The notes beneath the pieces are model-generated. The model worked only from the letters and a program-made list of their open reading frames with translations, was not told the origin of the DNA and did not search any database. A stretch of 42,970 nt of DNA from Candidatus Pseudogracilibacillus intestinigallinarum (GTDB lineage Bacteria > Bacillota > Bacilli > Bacillales > Amphibacillaceae), in NCBI GenBank assembly GCA_019113205.1, contig DXHX01000040.1, positions 1-42,970 on the forward strand, written 5' to 3'. Positions 34,878 through 42,602 of the stretch are shown in pieces; within the stretch, counting starts at the first letter, position 1; each line of letters opens with the position of its first letter. Made by a program: the position numbers and the translations under genes.

Positions 34878-36599
34878 TTAAGCAAGCATGCCGCCACCTT
34901 CATTTAGATATTTTTCAATTCCCTCTGCTGCACGATAGCCTAATGCCCCAACTGTCGCTGTCGGGTGATGACCGCCGAATTGTGGAAATGCAGAAGCCCC
35001 AACGACGAACACGTTTTCCATATCCCATAATTGTAAATAATTATTTACCGCAGATGTTGTCGGATCACTTCCCATAATAACTCCACCAGCATAGTGTCCA
35101 CCTTGATAAATATGGTCGAATTCCTCTGGAACATCATCAGGATCTACGATATCCGCGCCCATCTCTTCCATAATTTCTGTACATTTTTCAACACCGAATT
35201 TCGCGATTTCTCTATCTTGGTCCGTATATTTATTTGTAATACGTAGTAAAGGGTCACCGAAATCATCCTTATATGTCGGATCAAGATCCATATAATTATG
35301 CCACCATGCCATATTCGCTGATGTGTACCATACTTGTAATGTTCGATTTGCATAATGGATCGAATTTTTCTTAAATTCTTTCCCCCAATGAGGCGTGCCT
35401 TTTGGAACATGGTTACTAGCGATTGCTCCATCACCATATTGCCTCAGTTCAATCGCACCTCCATGGAGAAACGGGAGATCTTTATGATCAAAATTATCTC
35501 CAGCAAAATCACTCATTGTACCACCGAGTGCGCCTGCACCCATATATAAATTAAACTTTTCCTTTTCGAAAAATCCACGGGCACCTAAAAAAGTAATATT
35601 AAATTGACCATTGAAATTGCGGCCAATAACGCCTTTTCTCGTTTTCGGGTCGTATGGTTCTCCAATTTCAGACAGTAAAAGAAGTCGATTATTGGTAAAT
35701 GTGAAAGCTCCTAATGCTACGACATCAGCAGGTTGTTCATGTTCTTCACCAGTTTTCGTATCGACATATAAAATGCCTGTCGCTTTACCGTTTTTATGTA
35801 AAATACGTCTCGCATAAGCGTCATAACGAAAATCGACATTTCCAGTTTTGCTCGCTGTCGGAAGTACTGTTACAATCGGATCAGATTTTGCACCGAAATC
35901 ACAACCGTATTGTGTACAAAATGCACAATATTGGCATTGGTTCAACGTTTCACCGTCAGGGTTTTCGTACACTTGGGATACATTACATGAAGCAACTTGA
36001 TATGGATGATACCCTAGTTTCTTCGTCGCTTTATTAAAAAGTTTGATCGGTGGGGACGCTTTTAATGGTGGGTTCGGATAATCATTTGTTCGAGGAGGAC
36101 CTAATGGATCTTCCTCTCCTGATGTTCCAGCTGTTTTTTCCCATTTATCATAATACCGTTCCATCTCATCATACGTAATGCCCCAATCTTGAATCGTCAT
36201 CCCATCCGGTATTTTATTTTTACCATATCGTTCTACTGTTTGACTGTAAATTTCAAAATCGTATGGAAGCCAGCGATAAGTCGCACCAGCCCAATGAACA
36301 CTACCACCACCAGCATCTGTTCCAACCATCATCTCATCTTGCGTACGGACTGGTAATGCATCTTCATCTAAAGTATTACGGGATGTAATCGTTTCGTGAG
36401 ATAAATTTTGCATCATATCAAATCGATTCGTAAATCGTAATTCATCTTTTACACCGACATAATCTTGTGTTTCGCGAAACTCTCCTCGCTCAATAATGAC
36501 GACCTTTTTGCCAGCCTTTCCTAATTCTGCCGCCATCACGCCACCAGCCCAACCAGTTCCAACGATGACGACATCAACTTTATCATGTTTTATTACCAT
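34878..36599 (-). CDS. GMC oxidoreductase, gluconate 2-dehydrogenase large-subunit type
   Basis: A 573-residue FAD enzyme. The N-terminal dinucleotide motif is GTGWAGGVMAAEL (about 14-26), GGGSVHWAG binds FAD, and the C-terminal GGHHPTATVGALG holds the active-site histidine region. The middle contains a cysteine cluster CQYCAFCTQYGC (about 222-233), which may hold an Fe-S cluster as in related membrane sugar-acid dehydrogenases. It has no signal peptide of its own. Its neighbour 17 bases upstream has a Tat signal, so the two are probably exported as a folded pair. No cytochrome subunit is encoded nearby. The substrate (gluconate or another polyol or sugar acid) is inferred. Confidence 0.88.
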   Translation of the reverse strand: MVIKHDKVDVVIVGTGWAGGVMAAELGKAGKKVVIIERGEFRETQDYVGVKDELRFTNRFDMMQNLSHETITSRNTLDEDALPVRTQDEMMVGTDAGGGSVHWAGATYRWLPYDFEIYSQTVERYGKNKIPDGMTIQDWGITYDEMERYYDKWEKTAGTSGEEDPLGPPRTNDYPNPPLKASPPIKLFNKATKKLGYHPYQVASCNVSQVYENPDGETLNQCQYCAFCTQYGCDFGAKSDPIVTVLPTASKTGNVDFRYDAYARRILHKNGKATGILYVDTKTGEEHEQPADVVALGAFTFTNNRLLLLSEIGEPYDPKTRKGVIGRNFNGQFNITFLGARGFFEKEKFNLYMGAGALGGTMSDFAGDNFDHKDLPFLHGGAIELRQYGDGAIASNHVPKGTPHWGKEFKKNSIHYANRTLQVWYTSANMAWWHNYMDLDPTYKDDFGDPLLRITNKYTDQDREIAKFGVEKCTEIMEEMGADIVDPDDVPEEFDHIYQGGHYAGGVIMGSDPTTSAVNNYLQLWDMENVFVVGASAFPQFGGHHPTATVGALGYRAAEGIEKYLNEGGGMLA

Positions 36600-36616
36600 A
36601 TTATTTCCACCAATCC

Positions 36617-37429
36617 TTATCCTTGATAATCACGTAAACTTTTTTGTTCCATGACGATAAACTCTTCTGCTTCAATATCGTCAATATACGCCATACGTGG
36701 GCCAGGATATTCTTTCATTTTCCAGCCCATCATATCTTTATTTCCACCATAAGCGGGGTCAGCATAAGCACCTTCCAGTGTTAGTTGTACGAGTAAGTTG
36801 AAAAAGGTAACAGCTGCCACCCCTTCCATGTCAATTTCACCATTTTCAAACATCGTTAAGACAGCATTTTGATCTTCTTCCTCTAATTTCGTAAAAGAAT
36901 CCGAAAATTTTTCCATACTAACTTTATCAATCGTTCGCACGCCTTCTAGCATCATCTCGCCACGATTCATCCGTGTTTGATATCGTGGTGTCCTCGTCGG
37001 TGCTTTCGTCGATGTATTCGGACCACTTTTATTTTGTGGAGTATCTTTATGCTCATAATCTCTTGCACGATCATCTTGCCAAAATGGGTCACGCATATAT
37101 TCTTTCGCATTCGTTCCCCAGGCACTAGCAAGTTGGCGGTCAATAAAGTAGGGAACACCAAGGGCTACAGCACCAGGCCCTAATTCATCTTCCGGAAATA
37201 TTCGTTCTGTAGCGGCAGATAAAACATCAAAATCTTTTTTTCTGCTAAAAAAGACCCGTGCCTCATCGATTGGCAGTTTTGCATCTTTTGTTGGGGTTTC
37301 TTTTTTGTCTATCCACTGATTCGTTAAAAGTCCACCAAGCACCGTACCACCAACAATTCCACCAGCAACCATACTACTATTTTTAATAAACGTCCGTCTG
37401 TTTACTGTTTTTCCATCTTCTTCGGTCAT
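36617..37429 (-). CDS. Gluconate 2-dehydrogenase subunit 3 family protein with Tat signal
   Basis: A 270-residue small subunit. The N-terminus carries the twin-arginine motif NRRTFIKN (about residues 10-17) and a hydrophobic stretch (VAGGIVGGTVLGGLL), directing export of the folded protein. The later LSAATERIFPEDELGPGA and FFNLLVQLTLEGAYADP segments are typical of the subunit 3 family. ATG 37429 was chosen because AGGAGTGG is well spaced; the frame extends 12 codons upstream. It leads the operon with the GMC dehydrogenase and TatA, and probably carries the dehydrogenase across the membrane. Confidence 0.88.
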   Translation of the reverse strand: MTEEDGKTVNRRTFIKNSSMVAGGIVGGTVLGGLLTNQWIDKKETPTKDAKLPIDEARVFFSRKKDFDVLSAATERIFPEDELGPGAVALGVPYFIDRQLASAWGTNAKEYMRDPFWQDDRARDYEHKDTPQNKSGPNTSTKAPTRTPRYQTRMNRGEMMLEGVRTIDKVSMEKFSDSFTKLEEEDQNAVLTMFENGEIDMEGVAAVTFFNLLVQLTLEGAYADPAYGGNKDMMGWKMKEYPGPRMAYIDDIEAEEFIVMEQKSLRDYQG

Positions 37430-37520
37430 ATTGAAGCCACTCCTATCAAACGTGTTATGATACACTTCATTATTGCCAAATAAAGTAGATTTTATGTGTA
37501 TTTGGGAAAAATTCGCAATA

Positions 37521-37556
37521 AAAAAGAGGGAAGGACGAAAAATTCGTCTTCCCTCA
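37521..37556 (-). terminator. Terminator of the multidrug exporter gene
   Basis: GAGGGAAGACGAA and TTCGTCCTTCCCTC (minus strand, one bulge) form a stem followed by TTTTTT. It lies directly after the exporter stop at 37561. Confidence 0.85.
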
Positions 37557-37560
37557 TCGT

Positions 37561-39045
37561 TTATTCTGTTTCAGTTTCATGACTATCTTCATCTTCCATT
37601 GGTGTTGCTCGATATACTCTAAATGCCAAAATCACTGCAATGACAGCGATAATAAATGCAATAAAATAGACGAGTTCCACACCCGCAACCATCGCATCAC
37701 TAATTGTAATCGGGTCATTTGGGTCGCTAGCATTATTTAGAAAATGTAATTGTCTGGCGTTCATAATACTAATAAAAATAGATACCCCGATTGCTCCAGC
37801 AACAGGTTGCAATGTAGTCATCACTGCTGTTCCGTGTGGATACAATTTTTTCGGTAATTGGTTTAAACCGTTCGTTTCTGCCGGCATCATAATCGCAGAT
37901 ACACTTAACATAAGTAAAATATAGCCGATGATGATGAACCAAACAGGAGTCGTTGCTGTAAGGCGACTCATCATAAACATCGTAGTTGCTAGCACGATTG
38001 TTGCTGGGATCATGAGGACGCGTGGTCCGAATTTATCAAACATATGTCCCATCACAGGGGACATTGCACCGTTTAAAATACTTCCAGGTAATAAAACTAA
38101 CCCAGCAGTTGCGGCCGATAATGCTAAAGGCCCTTGCATGAAAATAGGTAAAATAAGCTCTGATGCAAACATTGCCATAATGATAATTAAAAACATTAGT
38201 ACGCCATGTGTATACATCGGATATTTGAATACACGTAAATCCATCATCGGTGCATCTAATTTAAATTGTCTTAAAGAGAATAGAACGAGACTTATAATTC
38301 CGACTAAAATTATCAATAAAACAATCGGCGTTAAAAATCCATCTTTACTTTCTCCGGCAGAACTAAACCCGTAAATCACAGCACCAAATCCGATGGAAGA
38401 AAAGATAACAGATGGAAAGTCAATTTTTGGTTTTGTTACTTCTCCAACATTAATTAAATATTTATAGGCAAAAGCAATAGAGAATAATGCGAATGGGATG
38501 ACAGTGATAAATAAATATCTCCATCCTAAATATTCCACAATAACACCAGATAAAGACGGTCCAATTGCAGGTGCAAACATTATGACTAATCCAACGATCC
38601 CCATAATTTTTCCACGTTTATGTGGAGGGTAAATTAGTAAAAATACATTGAAAATAATCGGCATAAGAAGACCTGTTCCAACTGCCTGTATTAATCGTCC
38701 AACGAGTAAAATGGTGAAATTCGGTGCCATCGCACTTATCGTCGTACCGATAGTGAAAATAACCATGACACTTAAAAATAATTGTCTCGTTGTGAACCAT
38801 TGTACAAATAAAGCGGAAATCGGGATGACAATTCCCATTACTAGCATGAATCCAGTCGCCATCCATTGAACAGTTGGCAATGTAATGTCAAATTCTTTCA
38901 TCAATGTCGTTAAAGCAATATTTAATAATGTTTCATTTAATACAGCAAAAAATGCCCCAATAATGAGTGAAAGCATTATTGGCAATGTTTTTACATTAGG
39001 ATCTTCTGCTAAATATTCATATTTTTTTGTAGATGTTTCATCCAT
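37561..39045 (-). CDS. MFS multidrug exporter, DHA2 (14-helix) family
   Basis: A 494-residue drug:proton antiporter of the LmrB/QacA-like DHA2 group. About fourteen hydrophobic segments are visible. Family motifs include LNIALTTLMKEFD near residue 41, the QWMATGFMLVMGIVIP helix, and the GRLIQAVGTGLLMPI motif (about 115-129). The C-terminal tail is acidic (EDEDSHETETE). AGAGG lies 6 bases before the ATG. It is a single gene behind an unusually long, structured leader with its own promoter, small ORFs and an intrinsic terminator, implying induction by attenuation. Substrates are unknown. Confidence 0.9.
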   Translation of the reverse strand: MDETSTKKYEYLAEDPNVKTLPIMLSLIIGAFFAVLNETLLNIALTTLMKEFDITLPTVQWMATGFMLVMGIVIPISALFVQWFTTRQLFLSVMVIFTIGTTISAMAPNFTILLVGRLIQAVGTGLLMPIIFNVFLLIYPPHKRGKIMGIVGLVIMFAPAIGPSLSGVIVEYLGWRYLFITVIPFALFSIAFAYKYLINVGEVTKPKIDFPSVIFSSIGFGAVIYGFSSAGESKDGFLTPIVLLIILVGIISLVLFSLRQFKLDAPMMDLRVFKYPMYTHGVLMFLIIIMAMFASELILPIFMQGPLALSAATAGLVLLPGSILNGAMSPVMGHMFDKFGPRVLMIPATIVLATTMFMMSRLTATTPVWFIIIGYILLMLSVSAIMMPAETNGLNQLPKKLYPHGTAVMTTLQPVAGAIGVSIFISIMNARQLHFLNNASDPNDPITISDAMVAGVELVYFIAFIIAVIAVILAFRVYRATPMEDEDSHETETE

Positions 39046-39059
39046 AAAAAAACCTCTTT

Positions 39060-39089
39060 CTATATATAATGATTATCGTTTTTACACAT
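39060..39089 (-). CDS. Nine-codon leader ORF between attenuator and exporter
   Basis: ATG-TGT-AAA-AAC-GAT-AAT-CAT-TAT-ATA-TAG encodes MCKNDNHYI and ends 14 bases before the exporter ATG. AGGAG, 7 bases upstream, is an ideal ribosome site but is also the 3' arm of the terminator hairpin (39097-39101). Opening the hairpin would therefore free it. Translation could couple to the exporter. This is inference from spacing alone. Confidence 0.45.
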   Translation of the reverse strand: MCKNDNHYI

Positions 39090-39120
39090 AAAAAAACTCC
39101 TATCCAATTCTGAACAGGAG
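39090..39120 (-). terminator. Intrinsic terminator (attenuator) in the exporter leader
   Basis: On the minus strand CTCCTGTTC (39120-39112) pairs with GGATAGGAG (39105-39097) in a 9-bp stem with an AGAATT loop. TTTTTTT (39096-39090) follows. Two G-U pairs form only in the minus transcript, fixing the direction. It lies about 45 bases before the exporter start and downstream of the exporter promoter, so it can cut transcription short before the gene. Confidence 0.8.
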
Positions 39121-39131
39121 GCAAGTCATAT

Positions 39132-39311
39132 CGATAAAAGCACACAAAGATACTCTGGTCGCTTATCGGGAATAAATGAGATGCAAATCCTATTTAGAAA
39201 AGGCTCGTTATAAAAGCATGAACAAAATTATTGCATACAAAAGCAACAATATACATGTAGTTTGTTCTATTAAAAGCTCTTTATAACGGAAGTTTTTCAA
39301 AAAATAGGATT
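39132..39311 (-). ncRNA. Structured leader RNA of the multidrug exporter
   Basis: The leader folds into a rod of nested stems on the minus strand: 39311-39302 with 39195-39186 (10 bp, AATCCTATTT), 39298-39294 with 39201-39197, 39288-39276 with 39217-39206 (CGTTATAAAGAGC with GCTTTTATAACG), and 39267-39261 with 39226-39220 (GAACAAA). A separate stem, CGATAAGC (39168-39161) with GCTTTTATCG (39141-39132), follows. The 5' strand of the rod overlaps the upstream ORF. Bases 39194-39188 can instead pair with the terminator's 5' arm at 39119-39113. I do not recognise a named riboswitch or T-box. Confidence 0.65.
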
Positions 39312-39331
39312 ATAAAATCATCTAAATTCAT
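39281..39331 (-). CDS. Leader peptide ORF of the exporter attenuator (16 residues)
   Basis: ATG 39331 opens MNLDDFIILFFEKLPL and ends at TAA 39283-39281. It starts about 20 bases after the predicted transcription start, and AAAGGTG lies just upstream, though closer than ideal. An alternative tiny frame ATG-ATT-TTA-TAA (39321-39310) is better spaced from that site. Either would put a ribosome on the 5' strand of the long hairpin. Very short, so supported mainly by its context. Confidence 0.4.
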   Translation of the reverse strand: MNLDDFIILFFEKLPL

Positions 39332-39358
39332 TCACCTTTCTACTATATGATGATTGTC

Positions 39359-39387
39359 ATTTTACACTTCATAAGAAGGGATGTCAA
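39359..39387 (-). promoter_or_regulatory. Strong sigma-A promoter of the exporter leader
   Basis: On the minus strand a perfect TTGACA (39387-39382), a 17-bp spacer and TAAAAT (39364-39359) lie about 315 bases before the exporter ATG. Predicted transcription starts near 39352, which makes a leader of about 307 bases. Confidence 0.75.
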
Positions 39388-39478
39388 TAACAAAATAGGT
39401 TTGAGGTAAAAAGAAGTGAACAATAAAAGAGAATGAGAGAAAAGTTTGGTAAAATAAGAGTGAGTAGAAGGGACTTAT

Positions 39479-39901
39479 GTGACGAAAGAAAAGCCTGAAA
39501 ATGTGAAAGCATATATTGCACAATTCCCGAATAAGATGCAACAAAAACTGCAAGAAGTATTAGCTTGTTTAAAAGAATTCGTACCAGAAGCGGAAATAAG
39601 TTTAAAATGGGGCACCCCTGCATTTACGTATCGCAGAGTATTGTTTACAATTGCTGCGTTTAAACAGCATATTAATTTTTATCCTACCCCTACAGCGCTT
39701 CGTGCGTTCGAGGAAGAGTTGACATCGTACTCGACAACAAAAAGTGCATGACAGTTACCGTATAAGGAACCTCTACCGTTACAATTAATTCAACAAATAG
39801 CGACATATTGTTTACAAGATGTGATAGAAAATGATGCAAGATGGATGTATATATATGATAACGCTATTTCTGTTTCGTACATGATGATAAATGTATGCTA
39901 A
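39479..39901 (+). pseudogene. DUF1801 (YdhG-like) gene interrupted by an in-frame TGA
   Basis: GTG 39479 (site GAAGGG, 6 bases upstream) begins a DUF1801-family protein of unknown function. It includes VKAYIAQFPNKMQQKLQEVL, SLKWGTPAFTY and HINFYPTPTALRAFEEEL. At 39749-39751 a TGA stops it after 90 residues, but the frame continues with QLPYKEPLPLQLIQQIATY. This is the expected family C-terminus (family members end in a PLDKPLPxxLIxxI motif), and the frame then runs to TAA 39899-39901. A change from TGG or a sense codon to TGA is the simplest cause. The product is probably inactive unless the UGA is read through. Confidence 0.72.
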
Positions 39902-39934
39902 ACTAAATGTAATACGAATGAGAGGAATACTGAA

Positions 39935-42082
39935 ATGAGCAAAAAAGTAGTGTTAGCAGAAAAACCATCTGTTGCCCGTGATATTGCGCGAGTGTTAGGT
40001 TGCAATAAAAAAGGGGACGGATATTTAGAAGGAAATAACTATATTGTGACATGGGCACTCGGTCATTTAGTGACATTGGCGACGCCAGATCAATATGATG
40101 CAAAATATAAAACTTGGCGTATGGAAGATTTACCGATGTTACCAAATGACTTAAAGACCGTCGTCATTAAAAAGACTGGAAAACAATTTAACGCCGTGAA
40201 AAGACAGTTAACGAGAAATGACGTCGATGAAATTATTATTGCGACAGACGCAGGAAGAGAAGGAGAACTCGTTGCTCGCTGGATTTTAAAGCAAGCACGT
40301 GTGAAAAAGCGTGTTAGCCGTCTTTGGATTTCTTCTGTTACTGATAAAGCAATTCGAGATGGTTTTAAAAAATTACAACCAGGAAAAAAATACGAAACAT
40401 TATATGAAGCGGCTGTTGCACGTTCAGAGGCAGACTGGTATGTCGGCTTGAACGCAACGAGAGCATTAACGACAAAATATGATGCACAATTATCGAGTGG
40501 CCGTGTACAAACACCAACACTCGGTATCGTACATGCGCGAGAAGAAGAAATTCGTCATTTTAAACCGGCGATTTTTTATGAAATGCAAGCAAATATAGGT
40601 GGAAAGAATTTTATATGGCGTGACGCGAAAAACAATAGTCGTATATTCGATGAAGCTAATGCCAAACAACTACAGGAGAAATTAACCGGAGCAGAAGCGA
40701 TTGTTGAGCATGTTGAAAGGAAAGAGAAAAAACAATTTGCACCACAATTATATGATTTAACAGAATTACAACGTGATGCGAATAAAATTTTTCATCTATC
40801 GGGAAAACAGACATTGCAAGCGATGCAAAACCTATATGAGCGTCATAAAGTATTAACATATCCACGCACAGATTCCCGTGTGATTACGACGGACATCGTC
40901 CCGACATTGAAAGATCGTCTAGATGCTTGTGGAGTTGATGAATATGCGAATATTGCAAGTACATTGAAACGTAAAAAATTTAATTTCCCTAAATCAATCG
41001 TAAATGATGCACAAGTGTCAGACCACCATGCAATCATTCCGACAGAGGAACCTGTAGATCTTACCGCACTAGGAAGTAATGAACGTAAAATTTATGACCT
41101 CGTCGTAAAACGATTTTTAGCGGTATTATCTGACCCTTATGTATATGAAGAAACGATGATTGCAGTTCGTATGCTTGGCGAAAATTTTGTTCGAAAAGAG
41201 ACGAAAGTATTATCTCCAGGTTGGAAAACAGTGTACGGAGAAAAAATAGTGGAGGCAGAGGCAACTATCTTTACGAAAGGACGAACTTTTTCACATGTAA
41301 CTGTTACGGTGAAAACCGGGGAAACTTCTCCACCAGAAAGGCTAACTGAGGGAGCGCTTTTAAAAGCGATGGAAAACCCTGTGAAATTTATGGATGTTCG
41401 TGAAAAAGACCTCGTCCAAACATTGAACGAAGCCGGTGGAATCGGAACGGTTGCAACACGCGCAGATATTATTGAAAAACTGATCGACGGACAGTATATG
41501 GAATTGCGAGGAAAATATTTACATGTCACACCGACCGGAAAACAATTACTCGATCTTGCGCCAGAAGCACTTCGTTCTCCTAAATTGACAGCGGAGTGGG
41601 AACAGAAATTGATGGCAATCGAACGGGGAACATTAAAAAAAGATGCCTTTATGACAGACATTAAGGCGTATACGAAAGAAATTGTGCATGAAATTAAAAC
41701 AGCTGATGCAACTTTTAAACATGATAATATTACGGGAACAAAATGTCCGCAATGTGACAGTTTTATGCTAGAAATCGAAAATCGTCACGGAAAAATGCTT
41801 CGTTGTAAAGACCGTTCTTGTAATTACAAAAAGAATGTGTATAAAAACACAAATGCACGCTGTCCTGAATGTAAGAAAAAAATGAAATTATACGGGGAAG
41901 GCGACGGACAGATGTTTACATGTGTTTGTGGACATCGTGAAAAAATGAACACATTTGAAAAACGTCGCAAGCAAAATAAAAATCAACGTGTTTCCAAAAA
42001 AGATGTACAAAACTACATGAAAAAACAGGATGATTTTACGAATAATCCATTTGCAGATGCGTTGAAAAATTTCAAAAAATAA
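39935..42082 (+). CDS. topB: DNA topoisomerase III
   Basis: A 715-residue type IA topoisomerase that relaxes and decatenates DNA through a single-strand break. The N-terminal Toprim domain has Glu9 in LAEKPS and the ATDAGREGE metal motif. The active-site tyrosine is Tyr309 in LTYPRTDSR. After the core, two four-cysteine zinc ribbons are found near the C-terminus (CPQC...CKDRSC and CPECKKK...CVC), followed by a basic tail (KRRKQNKNQRVSKK). Length is close to B. subtilis TopB. GAGAGG precedes the ATG. It is a single gene after the broken DUF1801 gene. Confidence 0.95.
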   Translation: MSKKVVLAEKPSVARDIARVLGCNKKGDGYLEGNNYIVTWALGHLVTLATPDQYDAKYKTWRMEDLPMLPNDLKTVVIKKTGKQFNAVKRQLTRNDVDEIIIATDAGREGELVARWILKQARVKKRVSRLWISSVTDKAIRDGFKKLQPGKKYETLYEAAVARSEADWYVGLNATRALTTKYDAQLSSGRVQTPTLGIVHAREEEIRHFKPAIFYEMQANIGGKNFIWRDAKNNSRIFDEANAKQLQEKLTGAEAIVEHVERKEKKQFAPQLYDLTELQRDANKIFHLSGKQTLQAMQNLYERHKVLTYPRTDSRVITTDIVPTLKDRLDACGVDEYANIASTLKRKKFNFPKSIVNDAQVSDHHAIIPTEEPVDLTALGSNERKIYDLVVKRFLAVLSDPYVYEETMIAVRMLGENFVRKETKVLSPGWKTVYGEKIVEAEATIFTKGRTFSHVTVTVKTGETSPPERLTEGALLKAMENPVKFMDVREKDLVQTLNEAGGIGTVATRADIIEKLIDGQYMELRGKYLHVTPTGKQLLDLAPEALRSPKLTAEWEQKLMAIERGTLKKDAFMTDIKAYTKEIVHEIKTADATFKHDNITGTKCPQCDSFMLEIENRHGKMLRCKDRSCNYKKNVYKNTNARCPECKKKMKLYGEGDGQMFTCVCGHREKMNTFEKRRKQNKNQRVSKKDVQNYMKKQDDFTNNPFADALKNFKK

Positions 42083-42087
42083 AAGAA

Positions 42088-42124
42088 AGTCGAGTATGGA
42101 GTTAAAATTGCTCCACACTCGACT
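42088..42124. terminator. Terminator between convergent topB and Lin0512 genes
   Basis: AGTCGAGTATGGAG pairs with CTCCACACTCGACT. The single imperfect pair is A-C on the plus strand but a G-U wobble on the minus strand, so it works best for the Lin0512 gene. T-runs flank both sides. Confidence 0.8.
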
Positions 42125-42127
42125 ATT

Positions 42128-42487
42128 TTAATAACCAACTTCTACAACAGCATTGACGATATACATGAGGTCATTTTTATCTTGTTGATCTTCTAAGAAG
42201 ATACCACTCGTCGTCGCCATACCACCATCCATTACCTCAATAGTAACTTCACCATACGGTAGAAGACTTTTTATATATGCTTCATCTAATTTTTCCTTGT
42301 CTATTGGAACTGCTAGTTTTATATTAACCCGCATATTTTTCAAATCATTTCCTGGCAGTACCGTTCGAATCCCAGGCATCGAATTATAATGAATAGCGTT
42401 TTTCACCGCTCGACTAGCTGCTTCATTTATATCCTGCCCGTGTAAATCAATCCCATAACCTGTTTCAATAAACATTATTTTTTCCAA
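42128..42487 (-). CDS. Lin0512 family protein
   Basis: A 119-residue conserved protein of the Lin0512 family, function unknown. Recognisable segments are IETGYGIDLHGQD near the start, ASRAVKNAIHYNSMPGI in the middle, and the glycine-rich EVMDGGMATTSG near the C-terminus. It starts with TTG 42487, 6 bases after AAGGAAG. The in-frame ATG four codons later is too far from that site. It is a single gene on the minus strand, divergent from the ABC ATPase. No signal peptide or membrane segment is visible, so it is presumably cytoplasmic. Confidence 0.85.
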   Translation of the reverse strand: MEKIMFIETGYGIDLHGQDINEAASRAVKNAIHYNSMPGIRTVLPGNDLKNMRVNIKLAVPIDKEKLDEAYIKSLLPYGEVTIEVMDGGMATTSGIFLEDQQDKNDLMYIVNAVVEVGY

Positions 42488-42602
42488 GAAAATCTTCCTT
42501 TCGCATGATCGTTTAATTTAAAGTTATCATAATTATTTTTGCTTGTCTTTTAATAGACACAATAATTGTATCCGATTACACTATAAAGAAGAGGTGATAG
42601 AG

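Noticed and set aside
39063-39077. Fur-box-like CGATAATCATTATAT just before the exporter gene
   Set aside because: It lies about 280 bases downstream of the promoter and inside a mini-ORF (GAT AAT CAT TAT), with no iron-related gene. Probably chance in AT-rich DNA.
39046-39352. T-box or known metabolite riboswitch as explanation of the exporter leader
   Set aside because: No T-box GGTGG/ACCGCG core, no recognisable riboswitch core, and the gene is a drug exporter rather than a biosynthetic or tRNA-related gene.
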